Part shown: piece by piece, positions 16,724 to 24,859 of the stretch
Numbering within the stretch: the stretch's first letter is position 1
Layout: each line of letters begins with the position of its first letter
Made by a program: the position numbers and the translations under genes
Notes under the pieces: generated by a model
Told to the model about the DNA's origin: nothing
Databases searched by the model: none
Seen by the model: only the letters and a program-made list of their open reading frames with translations
NCBI GenBank assembly: GCA_964532595.1
Contig: CAZHIQ010000010.1
Location: forward strand, 1-64,000
Reading direction: 5' to 3'
Origin: Chryseosolibacter sp964532595
GTDB lineage: Bacteria > Bacteroidota > Bacteroidia > Cytophagales > Cyclobacteriaceae
Length of the DNA stretch: 64,000 nucleotides

Positions 16724-19030
16724 TTCGAACCGTTCAGGGCGGACAAGTGGACCTAGAAGCACTTCCGGGATGCCGAAGGCCTCCGTTAGCGGTACGGCGT
16801 CCTGCCTAACTTCCCAGCATAACTGGTCAAGGGCTTTCCGTATGGCTTTGGTTTTGCCCCCTTCCATGTAGCCGTTTTCGAGGTACCAACCCTTGTGCTC
16901 GTCAAGACGAGCCAGGGCGTATAGCTGACATAGCTTGTTGAGGATCTTCTGGCAAGGCGCGTCTTTGACACCCCCAACCGCGGCGACGAACTGCTCGAGT
17001 ACAATGCGATCGACATAAGCATGTCCAACCTGTACCAGGTGGTTCTGAACCACGTTGAAGGCATCAAAGGAGTCCATACCGCTATCAAGATGGCGTTTGA
17101 TTCTCCGCGCGGCAGACGAGAGTATCTGGCGCTCGCGGTAGCGGAAGGCGCTGAGATGAAATTCGGTATCAAGCAGATGCGACTCGTCGGTGTTGCGAAC
17201 GGCGAGTATGTTTCGCTCTACCAGGGTAGTGCGAGCCTGCTCGGCAACGTAACTGAACATCCCCAGCAAATCCATGTTGCTGAACTCGCGCTTGAATTCC
17301 GAGAGTCGGCTCTTCGCGACGAGTTGCATCAGTACCGTGTTGTCGCCTTCGAAGGTGGTATAAATCTCGGTATCGTTCTTCAGGGCGTCGATGCGGTTTT
17401 CCGACATATAGCCTTTTCCACCACACGCTTCGCGGCATTCCTGTAGCGTACGCGTCGTACTCCAGGTGGCCGAGGCCTTAAGACCCGCGGCCAGAGCTTC
17501 GATCTCCTGCATGTCGTCTTCGGTTCGGTCAAGAAATCGCTGCGTAAGGTATCGCAGGGCGAAATGATAGGCGTACGCATCGGCGAGTAGGGGCATCAGA
17601 CGCCGCTGATGTTGCCGGTAGTTGAGGATTGGTACTTCTGCTCCGCCCTCGGGACCGAACTGTCGGCGGCGATCGCCATACCTTATCGCTATGGTCAGGC
17701 CGGTTTTGGCCGCGCTGATGCCTGATCGGGGAATACCGATTCTTCCACCTACAAGTGTTCCCAGCATGGTGAAGAATCGACGGTTGTCGCTGAGAATGGG
17801 AGTCTCGAACCTGCCGTCTTCCGTGACACTGGCGAAACGGTCAAGCATATTGTCATAGGGAACAACTACCTGATCGAAGCGGATTATGCCATTGTCGACG
17901 CCATTCAAGCCCATTTTCCGTCCACAGTCCGAAATGCTGACTCCCGGAAGCGTATTCCCCTCTTCGTCCCTGAGGGGTACCAGAAAGGCGTTTACGCCGT
18001 AGTCTTTCCCGTTGAGTATGAGTTTGGCGAAAACCGTAGCCATTCTCCCGTGGGCGGCAGCATTTCCTATGTACTCCTTTTGCGCCTCGGGATGGGGCGT
18101 ATGAATGGTGAACGTGCGGTTCGCCGCATCGTAGGTGGCGGTGGTTTCAATACCTCTGACGTTCGAGCCGTGACCGGTCTCCGTCATGGCGAAACAGCCT
18201 GGAAGGCGTAAGGCGCCTATTGCAGGAAGGTACTTTTTGTGGTGCTTGTCTGTACCGAGGAAATAGACGCTCATTCCAAAGAGACCGAATTGCACACCGA
18301 ATTTCACCACCAGACTCAGGTCGTGGTAACTAAGGCCCTCCATGACGGCAAAGTAGGCGCCCATGTCGGCTTTTCCTCCGGTGCCAACAGGATAGCCGAG
18401 CGATCCGAGACCTTCATCAGCAAGAAGTTGACACCACCGAAGTACTTTCTCGCGATATTCCGACAGGCTGTCCGGCTCAGCGAGGGTGAACTCCGGACGT
18501 TGCAGCAAATTTCGAATCTGTTGATAAGTATTTTCGTCCGGCGCATCGAGGAGCCTGCGCAGCGTCTCGGGATCGAAAGTCCTTTCGGTGGCGCGTCCAG
18601 CTGTAATGGTCTTTCGATCCTCGGGGCGGAACAGGAAAATCCACTCAGAAGGTATGTAGCCAATGCCCGCCTCCGTAGCACGAAGGTCAGCCACGGCCTG
18701 CTCAAGCTCCGGACCGACTCTTCCTCCGGAATGCTGGCGAACAAGACTGAGGCCCAAGTCCGTGAGACTTCTCGCTGGCTCGGCGTCACCCAGGCTTCTG
18801 ACCTCTTCAAGCCACGTCTTGAACTCTTCCGGAGAGGGAGGAGCCTCCGGGGTCAGATGTTCGACCAGGGCTTTCTTGTCTTCTTCATTGATCCAGGGCT
18901 GTCGGGAAATGAAGTCGCGAAGTGCGTTAAACTCAGCGGGGCTGAGCACGGCGTCCGACCAGGCTACGTAAAAGACGGGCAGAAAGACATACAGGTCGGA
19001 ATTGCGACGGAGCGTTTGAAGTAGTGTCAT
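16721..19030 (-). CDS. acyl-CoA dehydrogenase/oxidase-like flavoenzyme
   Basis: 769 residues from the ATG at 19030 (the open frame continues to 19093 but across the likely promoter). FAD-dependent acyl-CoA oxidation in fatty-acid degradation. The core fold runs from about residue 170, with CFAMTETGHGSNVRG near 290 (acyl-CoA/FAD site), ECREACGGKGYMSENRI near 545 and TTFEGDNTVLMQ near 572; the last two are signatures of the acyl-CoA oxidase branch rather than short bacterial dehydrogenases of about 380 residues. An extra helical N terminus of about 75 residues has no function I can name. Whether electrons go to oxygen or to an electron-transfer flavoprotein cannot be told from sequence. Confidence 0.85.
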   Translation of the reverse strand: MTLLQTLRRNSDLYVFLPVFYVAWSDAVLSPAEFNALRDFISRQPWINEEDKKALVEHLTPEAPPSPEEFKTWLEEVRSLGDAEPARSLTDLGLSLVRQHSGGRVGPELEQAVADLRATEAGIGYIPSEWIFLFRPEDRKTITAGRATERTFDPETLRRLLDAPDENTYQQIRNLLQRPEFTLAEPDSLSEYREKVLRWCQLLADEGLGSLGYPVGTGGKADMGAYFAVMEGLSYHDLSLVVKFGVQFGLFGMSVYFLGTDKHHKKYLPAIGALRLPGCFAMTETGHGSNVRGIETTATYDAANRTFTIHTPHPEAQKEYIGNAAAHGRMATVFAKLILNGKDYGVNAFLVPLRDEEGNTLPGVSISDCGRKMGLNGVDNGIIRFDQVVVPYDNMLDRFASVTEDGRFETPILSDNRRFFTMLGTLVGGRIGIPRSGISAAKTGLTIAIRYGDRRRQFGPEGGAEVPILNYRQHQRRLMPLLADAYAYHFALRYLTQRFLDRTEDDMQEIEALAAGLKASATWSTTRTLQECREACGGKGYMSENRIDALKNDTEIYTTFEGDNTVLMQLVAKSRLSEFKREFSNMDLLGMFSYVAEQARTTLVERNILAVRNTDESHLLDTEFHLSAFRYRERQILSSAARRIKRHLDSGMDSFDAFNVVQNHLVQVGHAYVDRIVLEQFVAAVGGVKDAPCQKILNKLCQLYALARLDEHKGWYLENGYMEGGKTKAIRKALDQLCWEVRQDAVPLTEAFGIPEVLLGPLVRPERFE

Positions 19031-19091
19031 GCTTTTGTATTGTGTGCAAATTACAAAATGCACCGGTCTGGTGCGTTGCTTACCCACTGCC

Positions 19092-19126
19092 AAAAAAAAA
19101 CTGCCCGCGTCGTATGAGGCGGGCAG
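19092..19126 (-). terminator. rho-independent terminator after the DUF1080 lipoprotein gene
   Basis: On the minus strand an eight-base-pair CTGCCCGC/GCGGGCAG stem (19119-19126 with 19101-19108) with a 10-nt loop is followed by a run of nine T. It isolates the DUF1080 gene from the acyl-CoA oxidase-like gene downstream. Confidence 0.93.
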
Positions 19127-19150
19127 TAGTTCTTGTCTTTGCGGCAGAAA

Positions 19151-19957
19151 TCAAAGCTCCCGGATACGAATGTTACGGAAATAAACCGGAGCGCCGTGGT
19201 CTTGCAGGGCGATTGCCCCCTGTTTTACCTTATTCCAGTCAGGGAATTCTGTCCACTTACTGTTTTCGTAGCGCTCCCTGTAATCGTCGCTGTTTTCATC
19301 AAATTCTACTACTTTTTCGCCATTGAGCCAATGTTCTACCCGACCGTTGTTGTACACCACACGGGCGGTGTTCCATTCGCCCGCGGGATTCAGCTTTTTG
19401 GTACTTGCCGCGGGGAACATATCGTAGTAGCTACCTGCTTTCTGCGCTTCTCCGATTTCGCCCTTCCAGCCACCATCGTCCAACAATTGATACTCCGGTC
19501 CCGTTTCATAGTCGTGTTTGTATTGGGGATCTTCAATGACATGGTAGAGGATGCCACTGTTTCCGCCTTCGGAGAGTTTGAAGTCGAGAATAAGATCGAA
19601 ATTTCCAAACGTTCTCGTAGTGATCAACGATCCACCCATTTCACCGCTTCCTTCGCCCAGACCCTCGCCATCACAGAGAATTGTACCATCCACGACGCTC
19701 CACAAGGGACCAATAGTATCGGCATTGTAACGCTTCCATCCATTCAGTGTCTTACCGTCAAAGAGAAGAATCCAGCCTTCAGCCTTCTCTTCTTCCGTAA
19801 GGATATTGACAGCATTATCGGTTTTTGCTTCAGGGTCAGTGTTTGATTCTGAATTCTCTTTCTGGCTGCCTGAGCAGGCCATCATAGAGCCTGCGATGGC
19901 GAGCGCAGCAAGTGGGGTTAGCAGTTTCTTCACAATGTTTTGTTTTGGTTTGTCCAT
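19151..19957 (-). CDS. DUF1080 lipoprotein (3-keto-disaccharide hydrolase family)
   Basis: 268 residues. A lipoprotein signal ends at Cys28 (GSMMAC), so the protein is probably anchored in an envelope membrane. The DUF1080 domain begins near residue 56 with EGWILLFDGKTLNGWKRYN and has the beta-jelly-roll landmarks SGILYHV, PEYQLLDDGG, AGEWNTARVVYNNGRVEHWLNGEKV and FRNIRIREL at the end. Members act on 3-keto-glycosides. It is related to both C-terminal domains of the protein at 46909-50280. It is transcribed alone and followed by a strong terminator. Confidence 0.9.
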   Translation of the reverse strand: MDKPKQNIVKKLLTPLAALAIAGSMMACSGSQKENSESNTDPEAKTDNAVNILTEEEKAEGWILLFDGKTLNGWKRYNADTIGPLWSVVDGTILCDGEGLGEGSGEMGGSLITTRTFGNFDLILDFKLSEGGNSGILYHVIEDPQYKHDYETGPEYQLLDDGGWKGEIGEAQKAGSYYDMFPAASTKKLNPAGEWNTARVVYNNGRVEHWLNGEKVVEFDENSDDYRERYENSKWTEFPDWNKVKQGAIALQDHGAPVYFRNIRIREL

Positions 19958-20157
19958 GCAATTTAGCGGGCATTTGTTTTTTCTACAAGCTTTCTCCGGA
20001 ACGCCATTAATGGAGTGACCTGGTGTGAGGAGTACAAAGGGGCGTTCTGGCTGTTTTTCCGTAGTTCTGTCTCCGTATTCCGGCTTTTCCTCCGAAACCG
20101 GATTTCCGTTGCGAATGTGTCGTTTAACTTGGTACTCTGTTGTGTAAATTCACCATT

Positions 20158-20616
20158 ATGGGAAAGACGAAACAGGCTCTTATATCTTGGGCCGATGGTA
20201 TTGCCCTGATACGCATGGCGTTTGGCGCGCTCTTGCTCTATCAGGGACTTATTTTGATTCCGCAGGCCCGTTCGATCGGGATGTTGCTCCCTTTCGCAAA
20301 CGAGGAGTTACTGGAAGTGCTCACTTTCTCACTCCCGGTAATCTCTGCAATAGGAGGGATGCTGCTGATACTCGGACTTATGACGCGTATTACGGCGTTG
20401 CTTTTCTGTATCAGTTTTCTTCTTTCAGCTTTTGTGATAGGAACTGGCGATGTCCTCGCGGGTGATCTGATCCCTGCACTGCTGGCTATGCTTTCGATGA
20501 CATTCTTCTTTACCGGTGGTGGTCGGTTCAGTATCGACTATGTGCTCTTCCTGAATCGGCGCGCCCAGCATGAGCGGGAATCGCTAAATCGCTTCGGTCG
20601 TTACGTTTCGCGATAA
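20158..20616 (+). CDS. DoxX family membrane protein
   Basis: 152 residues from the ATG at 20158 (an in-frame ATG at 20140 gives six more). Four membrane helices at about 10-30, 50-70, 75-95 and 100-120 and the GxLLLYQGL and GGMLLILGLMTR segments fit the DoxX/DoxD-like family of small quinone-linked or oxidative-stress proteins; the specific role is unknown. The 200 nt upstream (19958-20157) hold no other gene. Its 3' end overlaps the convergent PAP2 gene by 16 nt. Confidence 0.78.
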   Translation: MGKTKQALISWADGIALIRMAFGALLLYQGLILIPQARSIGMLLPFANEELLEVLTFSLPVISAIGGMLLILGLMTRITALLFCISFLLSAFVIGTGDVLAGDLIPALLAMLSMTFFFTGGGRFSIDYVLFLNRRAQHERESLNRFGRYVSR

Positions 20617-21371
20617 TCAGGGTCTTCAATAGCGGGCTCAATTCCGTTTCCCCTTCGTCGTCGCCATAGAGACACGACGTTGAAGAGAATAGCGCACAAC
20701 GCTACCCAGATCAATCCACCAATCCAACCTGCGAGTACGTCGGACGGATAGTGGACTCCCAGGTAAACGCGACTCAATCCGACTGAAACGATAAGCAGCG
20801 TCAGAACCACAACCGTGACAAGGCGAAGTCCCGCAGCGAGTTTGTAGCGAAGGCACAGGTAAATCAGAAAACCGTAGAAAGCCATCGCTGACATAGAATG
20901 GCCACTTGGATAGCTGAGCGTATTCACGGTCACCAGGTGTTCGAGTGACGGGCGTTCCCGATGGATAATTTCTTTAAGAATAACATTGGAAAGGGACGCG
21001 AGTGCCAATACTCCGACGGTCTGTGCAATGAACTTCCAGTTTCGATACCGGTAAAAGAACCACACAGCCAAACCAACTCCAACGGTGAGGTAAGCGTAGA
21101 TGTCTCCCAAATGGGTAACAAAGGTAAAATAGCGCGTGAGTCCCGGATCGCGGAAGGAAGTGACACAGTCCGTAACCCGATCATCAAACGTTGACAGGTC
21201 ATTCTCTGCAAGCTCATCGGTCAGCATTACAAAGCTGCTTACAGCTACAAGGAAAATTACTGCGGCAATGAGAGCCGTCAGGTAATAGGGAAGGTCCGGA
21301 TTCCGGGAATCGAACCGGGTTCTGATAAATACTTCTATCCACCGGACAATTCGGGCAACGCGATCTTTCAT
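20601..21371 (-). CDS. PAP2-family phosphatase
   Basis: 256 residues, five or six membrane helices. All three parts of the acid-phosphatase signature are present: KEIIHRERP near 140, PSGHSMSAMAF near 162 and SRVYLGVHYPSDVLAGW near 207. Likely substrates are phosphatidic acid, phosphatidylglycerol phosphate or undecaprenyl pyrophosphate, with the active site on the periplasmic face. The 66-nt gap to the gene upstream would allow co-transcription with the AsmA/DUF748-like gene. Confidence 0.92.
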   Translation of the reverse strand: MKDRVARIVRWIEVFIRTRFDSRNPDLPYYLTALIAAVIFLVAVSSFVMLTDELAENDLSTFDDRVTDCVTSFRDPGLTRYFTFVTHLGDIYAYLTVGVGLAVWFFYRYRNWKFIAQTVGVLALASLSNVILKEIIHRERPSLEHLVTVNTLSYPSGHSMSAMAFYGFLIYLCLRYKLAAGLRLVTVVVLTLLIVSVGLSRVYLGVHYPSDVLAGWIGGLIWVALCAILFNVVSLWRRRRGNGIEPAIEDPDYRET

Positions 21372-21437
21372 TGGTGGCTAAGATAGGATATTGCGTCGCC
21401 CGATGAAAAGGGAAAGGAAAGAGAACGTGCCCGCGAC

Positions 21438-22643
21438 TCAGCCCCGTTGTTTTTTGCGCTCTTTTTCTTTCTTGTCGTCATCGCGCGCTGTTTCCTTTTC
21501 ATCATCCTTGCCACCGAATATCTTTTCAACGATGTTCTTCTTGTCCTTAGGCTCTTTTTCGTCCACCGCGGCGAGATTGATTTCTCGATCGATGGTTGGC
21601 TGAAGCGCGTTAATGAATGCGTTTTCCATGATTTGAAGAACAGCAAAAAACATATTCGCCCTGGGGTTGTCAATGTCTCCTTCAAAAGGAATCTTCGTCG
21701 CAAAGGTTTCCTCCGATTGATTCTCAAATATCTCCGTCACAGTTCCTGCAACACCTTCCCACGCCTTTCTTAGAATGTTGTCATCCCGGTCTTCCCGTCC
21801 CAGAACATCAATGTCTTGTACGAGAGGCTTTACGTATCCGGCAAAGCGACCTTCCTTCGCGGCGACTTCCGTGTAGAGCCCAAAACTTCCTTTATTTACA
21901 TCTATCTTGGCATACGCCTGAAAGAAGTCATTTAGTTTTACCAGGTTTGTATTTTTCCACTCGGCGTTCATATCAAAAGTGGGTACGTCGGCCAGCGGAT
22001 TGAGATCCATTTCCATCACGAGGCGGCCATCGTAAATAGTAGCCTGTGCTTCGATACGTGCCGGCAGCGTTTCTGACACTTCATAACTGTTGCGCAGGTT
22101 GTGCGCCACCACATCGACATCGGTCATACTGATGTTTACGACAGGTTTTACCGTGTTATCGACATATTGCAACCGCCCATCAATAAACTCGAGACGATTA
22201 ATCTTGAGCGGCATAAGATCTTCAAGCACCTTGCGAAAGTCGGTCGAGTCTTTCTGAACCTCTTCCGGTTCAACGACTTCTTTGGTAAAGCGAACCATTG
22301 GCTCGCGCACGACTACCTGTCCGACTACAGATCCTTTGAACAACGCAGCCCACTCAATGGCAAGGTCGATTGATGAGGCCGCCAGGAAGGGAGTTTCTTT
22401 CCCGTTCGCGCTGTCGTACTCGTTAACATAGATGTTGTCAATAGTGTACGCCCCCCGGATAACCGCGAGGTCGATGTCATCGATGTGCCCCCGGTAGCCC
22501 TCCAGTTGCGACAACGATCGATTCGCATAGCTCAGCATGGCATACGGCAGGGCAACCCGGATGACCACCAGAACGGCAATCACTATAACAACGATCCGCA
22601 GGGGCCTTGGGATTCCTGAGCGCTTATGAGTTGTATTTGCCAT
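21438..22643 (-). CDS. AsmA/DUF748-like envelope protein
   Basis: 401 residues from the ATG at 22643, which places one membrane helix (about 13-35) next to the N terminus; an earlier in-frame ATG adds 16 unlikely residues. A long beta-rich periplasmic region follows, with the bridge-like pattern seen in DUF748/AsmA proteins (LEGYRGHIDDIDLAV..., INRLEFIDGRLQYVD), and the end is a very charged Lys/Asp/Glu tail. AsmA-type proteins are implicated in lipid movement between the membranes. Function here is inferred from fold-like features only. Confidence 0.7.
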   Translation of the reverse strand: MANTTHKRSGIPRPLRIVVIVIAVLVVIRVALPYAMLSYANRSLSQLEGYRGHIDDIDLAVIRGAYTIDNIYVNEYDSANGKETPFLAASSIDLAIEWAALFKGSVVGQVVVREPMVRFTKEVVEPEEVQKDSTDFRKVLEDLMPLKINRLEFIDGRLQYVDNTVKPVVNISMTDVDVVAHNLRNSYEVSETLPARIEAQATIYDGRLVMEMDLNPLADVPTFDMNAEWKNTNLVKLNDFFQAYAKIDVNKGSFGLYTEVAAKEGRFAGYVKPLVQDIDVLGREDRDDNILRKAWEGVAGTVTEIFENQSEETFATKIPFEGDIDNPRANMFFAVLQIMENAFINALQPTIDREINLAAVDEKEPKDKKNIVEKIFGGKDDEKETARDDDKKEKERKKQRG

Positions 22644-22752
22644 GCCGACATTCGGAAAAAGTTTATGCCTGCACACACAACCTATTGACAAACAGTTTAT
22701 TTAATAAATCGTATGCGCGATGTTTTTTATATATTAGCGACCGCTAACTAAA

Positions 22753-23643
22753 ATGAATATGCGTATGAAATCATTCTCGTTCTTGACGCCATTACTCCTT
22801 GCTGTATCGTTGGGATGCGGAAATCAAAAGCAGGATCAGCACACCGACAGCACGGAAGGATCGGACGCCAAACCTGTTACCCTCACGCGGGTGTGGGAAA
22901 CAGATCCGGTGCTTACCACCTGTGAGTCGGTTCTCTATGACGAGAGCCAGAATGTTCTTTATGTATCCAACATTAACGGTGCTCCGGATGGAAAGGATGG
23001 CAATGGTTTTATTTCCCGTCTCTCACTTGAGGGTGAAATTCTCGATCTCGAGTGGGTACGCGGTATTGATGCGCCGAAGGGCATGGGCCTTCATAATGGT
23101 AAGTTGTATGTGACTGACATCGACCGGGTACATGAAATAAATACAGCCGATGGCAACATCACCCGGACATATCCCGTAGAGGGGGCGACCTTCCTTAACG
23201 ATATCGCAGTTGACAATGGTAAAGTCTATATCAGCGATTCGCGCGGGGGAGCCATTTACGTTATTGAAGACGGTGAACTTTCGACTTTCATGCGGGATCT
23301 GAAGGGTCCTAACGGATTGTTTGTCGATGGCGATCGGCTTTTGGTAGCCTTCTGGGGTGAAAGTACCCTGAATACGCTTGACCCTTCTACAAAGGAAGTG
23401 ATCAAGCGTACCGAAGGAATTGAGAACCCTGACGGAATTGAAGCAATTGGTGATAACGAGTTTCTTGTCTCCAGTTGGAACGGAATAATTCATCATATCG
23501 ACAGCGACTGGAACCGGACCGTTTTACTTGATACAAGGCAGGACTCTGTTCATTCGGCCGACATTGGATATGTGAAGGCCAAAAACTTACTGCTTGTTCC
23601 CACTTTCTTTAAGAATACGGTAGTAGCGTACGAGGTGAAATAG
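22753..23643 (+). CDS. beta-propeller lipoprotein (SMP-30/NHL type)
   Basis: 296 residues. A lipobox ends at a cysteine near residue 22 (LLAVSLGCG). The rest is a six-bladed-propeller-like sequence with repeated units such as LYVTDIDRVHEI, VYISDSRGGAIYVI and NGLFVDGDRLLVAFW, similar to SMP-30/gluconolactonase and NHL proteins. No catalytic assignment is safe; it may be a lactonase or a ligand-binding protein. It stands alone between a divergent gene and its own terminator. TATATTAG at 22730-22737 is a possible weak -7 element. Confidence 0.78.
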   Translation: MNMRMKSFSFLTPLLLAVSLGCGNQKQDQHTDSTEGSDAKPVTLTRVWETDPVLTTCESVLYDESQNVLYVSNINGAPDGKDGNGFISRLSLEGEILDLEWVRGIDAPKGMGLHNGKLYVTDIDRVHEINTADGNITRTYPVEGATFLNDIAVDNGKVYISDSRGGAIYVIEDGELSTFMRDLKGPNGLFVDGDRLLVAFWGESTLNTLDPSTKEVIKRTEGIENPDGIEAIGDNEFLVSSWNGIIHHIDSDWNRTVLLDTRQDSVHSADIGYVKAKNLLLVPTFFKNTVVAYEVK

Positions 23644-23665
23644 CTTATTCAGCATTTGATAACAG

Positions 23666-23698
23666 GCGGCAACGGATGACCCGTTGCCGCTTTTGTTT
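23666..23698 (+). terminator. rho-independent terminator after the propeller lipoprotein
   Basis: GCGGCAACGG (23666-23675), loop ATGAC, CCGTTGCCGC (23681-23690), then TTTTGTTT. A perfect ten-base-pair stem. Confidence 0.93.
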
Positions 23699-23724
23699 GG
23701 CACAGTTTTTCGCCCTGCCTCCGT

Positions 23725-24291
23725 GTGATGAGGTTGATACTTTTAGCGCTCGTATTTTTTCCTCTATCAGGAAACGGACAGTCTACTCGCGGAGAGAGGA
23801 ACGAACTTGTATGGAATCCGTATTACCGACTGCAGGAAAGTGATTTCCGCGGTATCCCCGATGTCGATTCACCCAGCGATGCTGGCGCATCTGTAAAAAT
23901 CACAGCCAAACCCTTCGTGTCCGGCAAACGTATTGAGTACGATGTTCGTGCGATCTTCGATCGACAGAGGTCGTGGGCACGCGGAATGTCCACTTCCCTT
24001 CTTGAACACGAACAGCTGCACTTCGATATCGCAGAGCTCTATGCGAGAAAGATCCGGGAGCGTATCCACGAACTACAGCAACAGCGTGTTCGCGACATAG
24101 CCGTTTATAACCGTGAAATTCAAAAGCTGCTGGAAGAGAGTAACGCTTATGATCAGCGCTATGATATTGAGACGCTTCACGGCGCCATGTCGGGGAAACA
24201 AGAGATATGGACCGAGCGGGTACGAGCGGAGCTTGCAAGCCTGGACGAATATCGGGAGGTGAAACGGACTATTGGTCTAACCCCTCACTAG
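23725..24291 (+). CDS. DUF922 secreted protease-like protein
   Basis: 188 residues with a signal peptide (about 1-18). The DUF922 core contains a zinc-protease-like HEQLHFD (H95-D101) preceded by a conserved WPxxDFRG-like start (YRLQESDFRGIP) and a helical segment after it. DUF922 is annotated as a putative secreted Zn-dependent protease; the HExxH-type variant here (HEQLH) is intact. Only 81 nt follow the upstream gene's stop, with a terminator between, so it needs its own promoter, which I cannot identify. Confidence 0.8.
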   Translation: MMRLILLALVFFPLSGNGQSTRGERNELVWNPYYRLQESDFRGIPDVDSPSDAGASVKITAKPFVSGKRIEYDVRAIFDRQRSWARGMSTSLLEHEQLHFDIAELYARKIRERIHELQQQRVRDIAVYNREIQKLLEESNAYDQRYDIETLHGAMSGKQEIWTERVRAELASLDEYREVKRTIGLTPH

Positions 24292-24361
24292 CCATACCTC
24301 GGCACGGGAATTTTACCGGCAGGAACTGGAAGGCGTAAAAGATATCGCGCGTTAAAGAACT

Positions 24362-24859
24362 ATGCTGGGTCAATGGAAAAGGGTAGGCATTCTCGTTGTA
24401 CTGTCCGCTGTTTCGAGTGTTGAACTGTTTGCTCAGGCGGTCGATGACACACTCCGCTATGCGGAGAGTCTGTGGTCGATGGAGAAAAAAGCCATGGTGT
24501 TGTCAAGAATGAACTTCACGGAAGCTGAGAAGTCGTCTTTTTGGCCGGTCTATGAAAGCTACACCAACGCGACGCAATACCTGGATATGGAGTACATCCG
24601 GCTTCTTCGCTTGGAGTCGGATCAAACACTTTCGTCAAGAGAGGCAGCGTCTATTGCCGACCGGTTGTTGCTGAATGATCTGTTGCTGGCTAAAACCCGC
24701 CGGCAGTACTTCAGAAGGTTTCGCAAAGCGATCGCACCCGATCGCGCCGCTGAGTTCATGAAAGTGGATCAGGACTTCCGGACCATGCTGCGCGTACAGA
24801 TGCGAAGTGATTCACCCGGTCTCCTTAGTTCGCTCGACAGGGTCTACTTTAGCAACTGA
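24362..24859 (+). CDS. small secreted helical protein with an FWPVYESY motif
   Basis: 165 residues, signal peptide to about residue 25 (VLSAVSSVELFAQ). The mature part is helical and charged, with EKSSFWPVYESYTNA near 58 and a later KTRRQYFRRFRKAIAPDRAAEFMKVD near 104. The same pattern (FWPLYESY..., KYYKEV..., LQFLQTE) occurs twice in the protein at 43314-44147, so both belong to one family. The pattern loosely recalls Spy/CpxP-like periplasmic proteins, but I cannot assign a function. It is 70 nt behind the DUF922 gene on the same strand and its last 48 nt overlap the convergent histidine kinase gene. Confidence 0.75.
   Translation: MLGQWKRVGILVVLSAVSSVELFAQAVDDTLRYAESLWSMEKKAMVLSRMNFTEAEKSSFWPVYESYTNATQYLDMEYIRLLRLESDQTLSSREAASIADRLLLNDLLLAKTRRQYFRRFRKAIAPDRAAEFMKVDQDFRTMLRVQMRSDSPGLLSSLDRVYFSN

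Noticed and set aside
18239..19024. 261-codon plus-strand frame inside the acyl-CoA oxidase-like gene
   Set aside because: Antisense shadow of a conserved protein with no motif, signal or start context.
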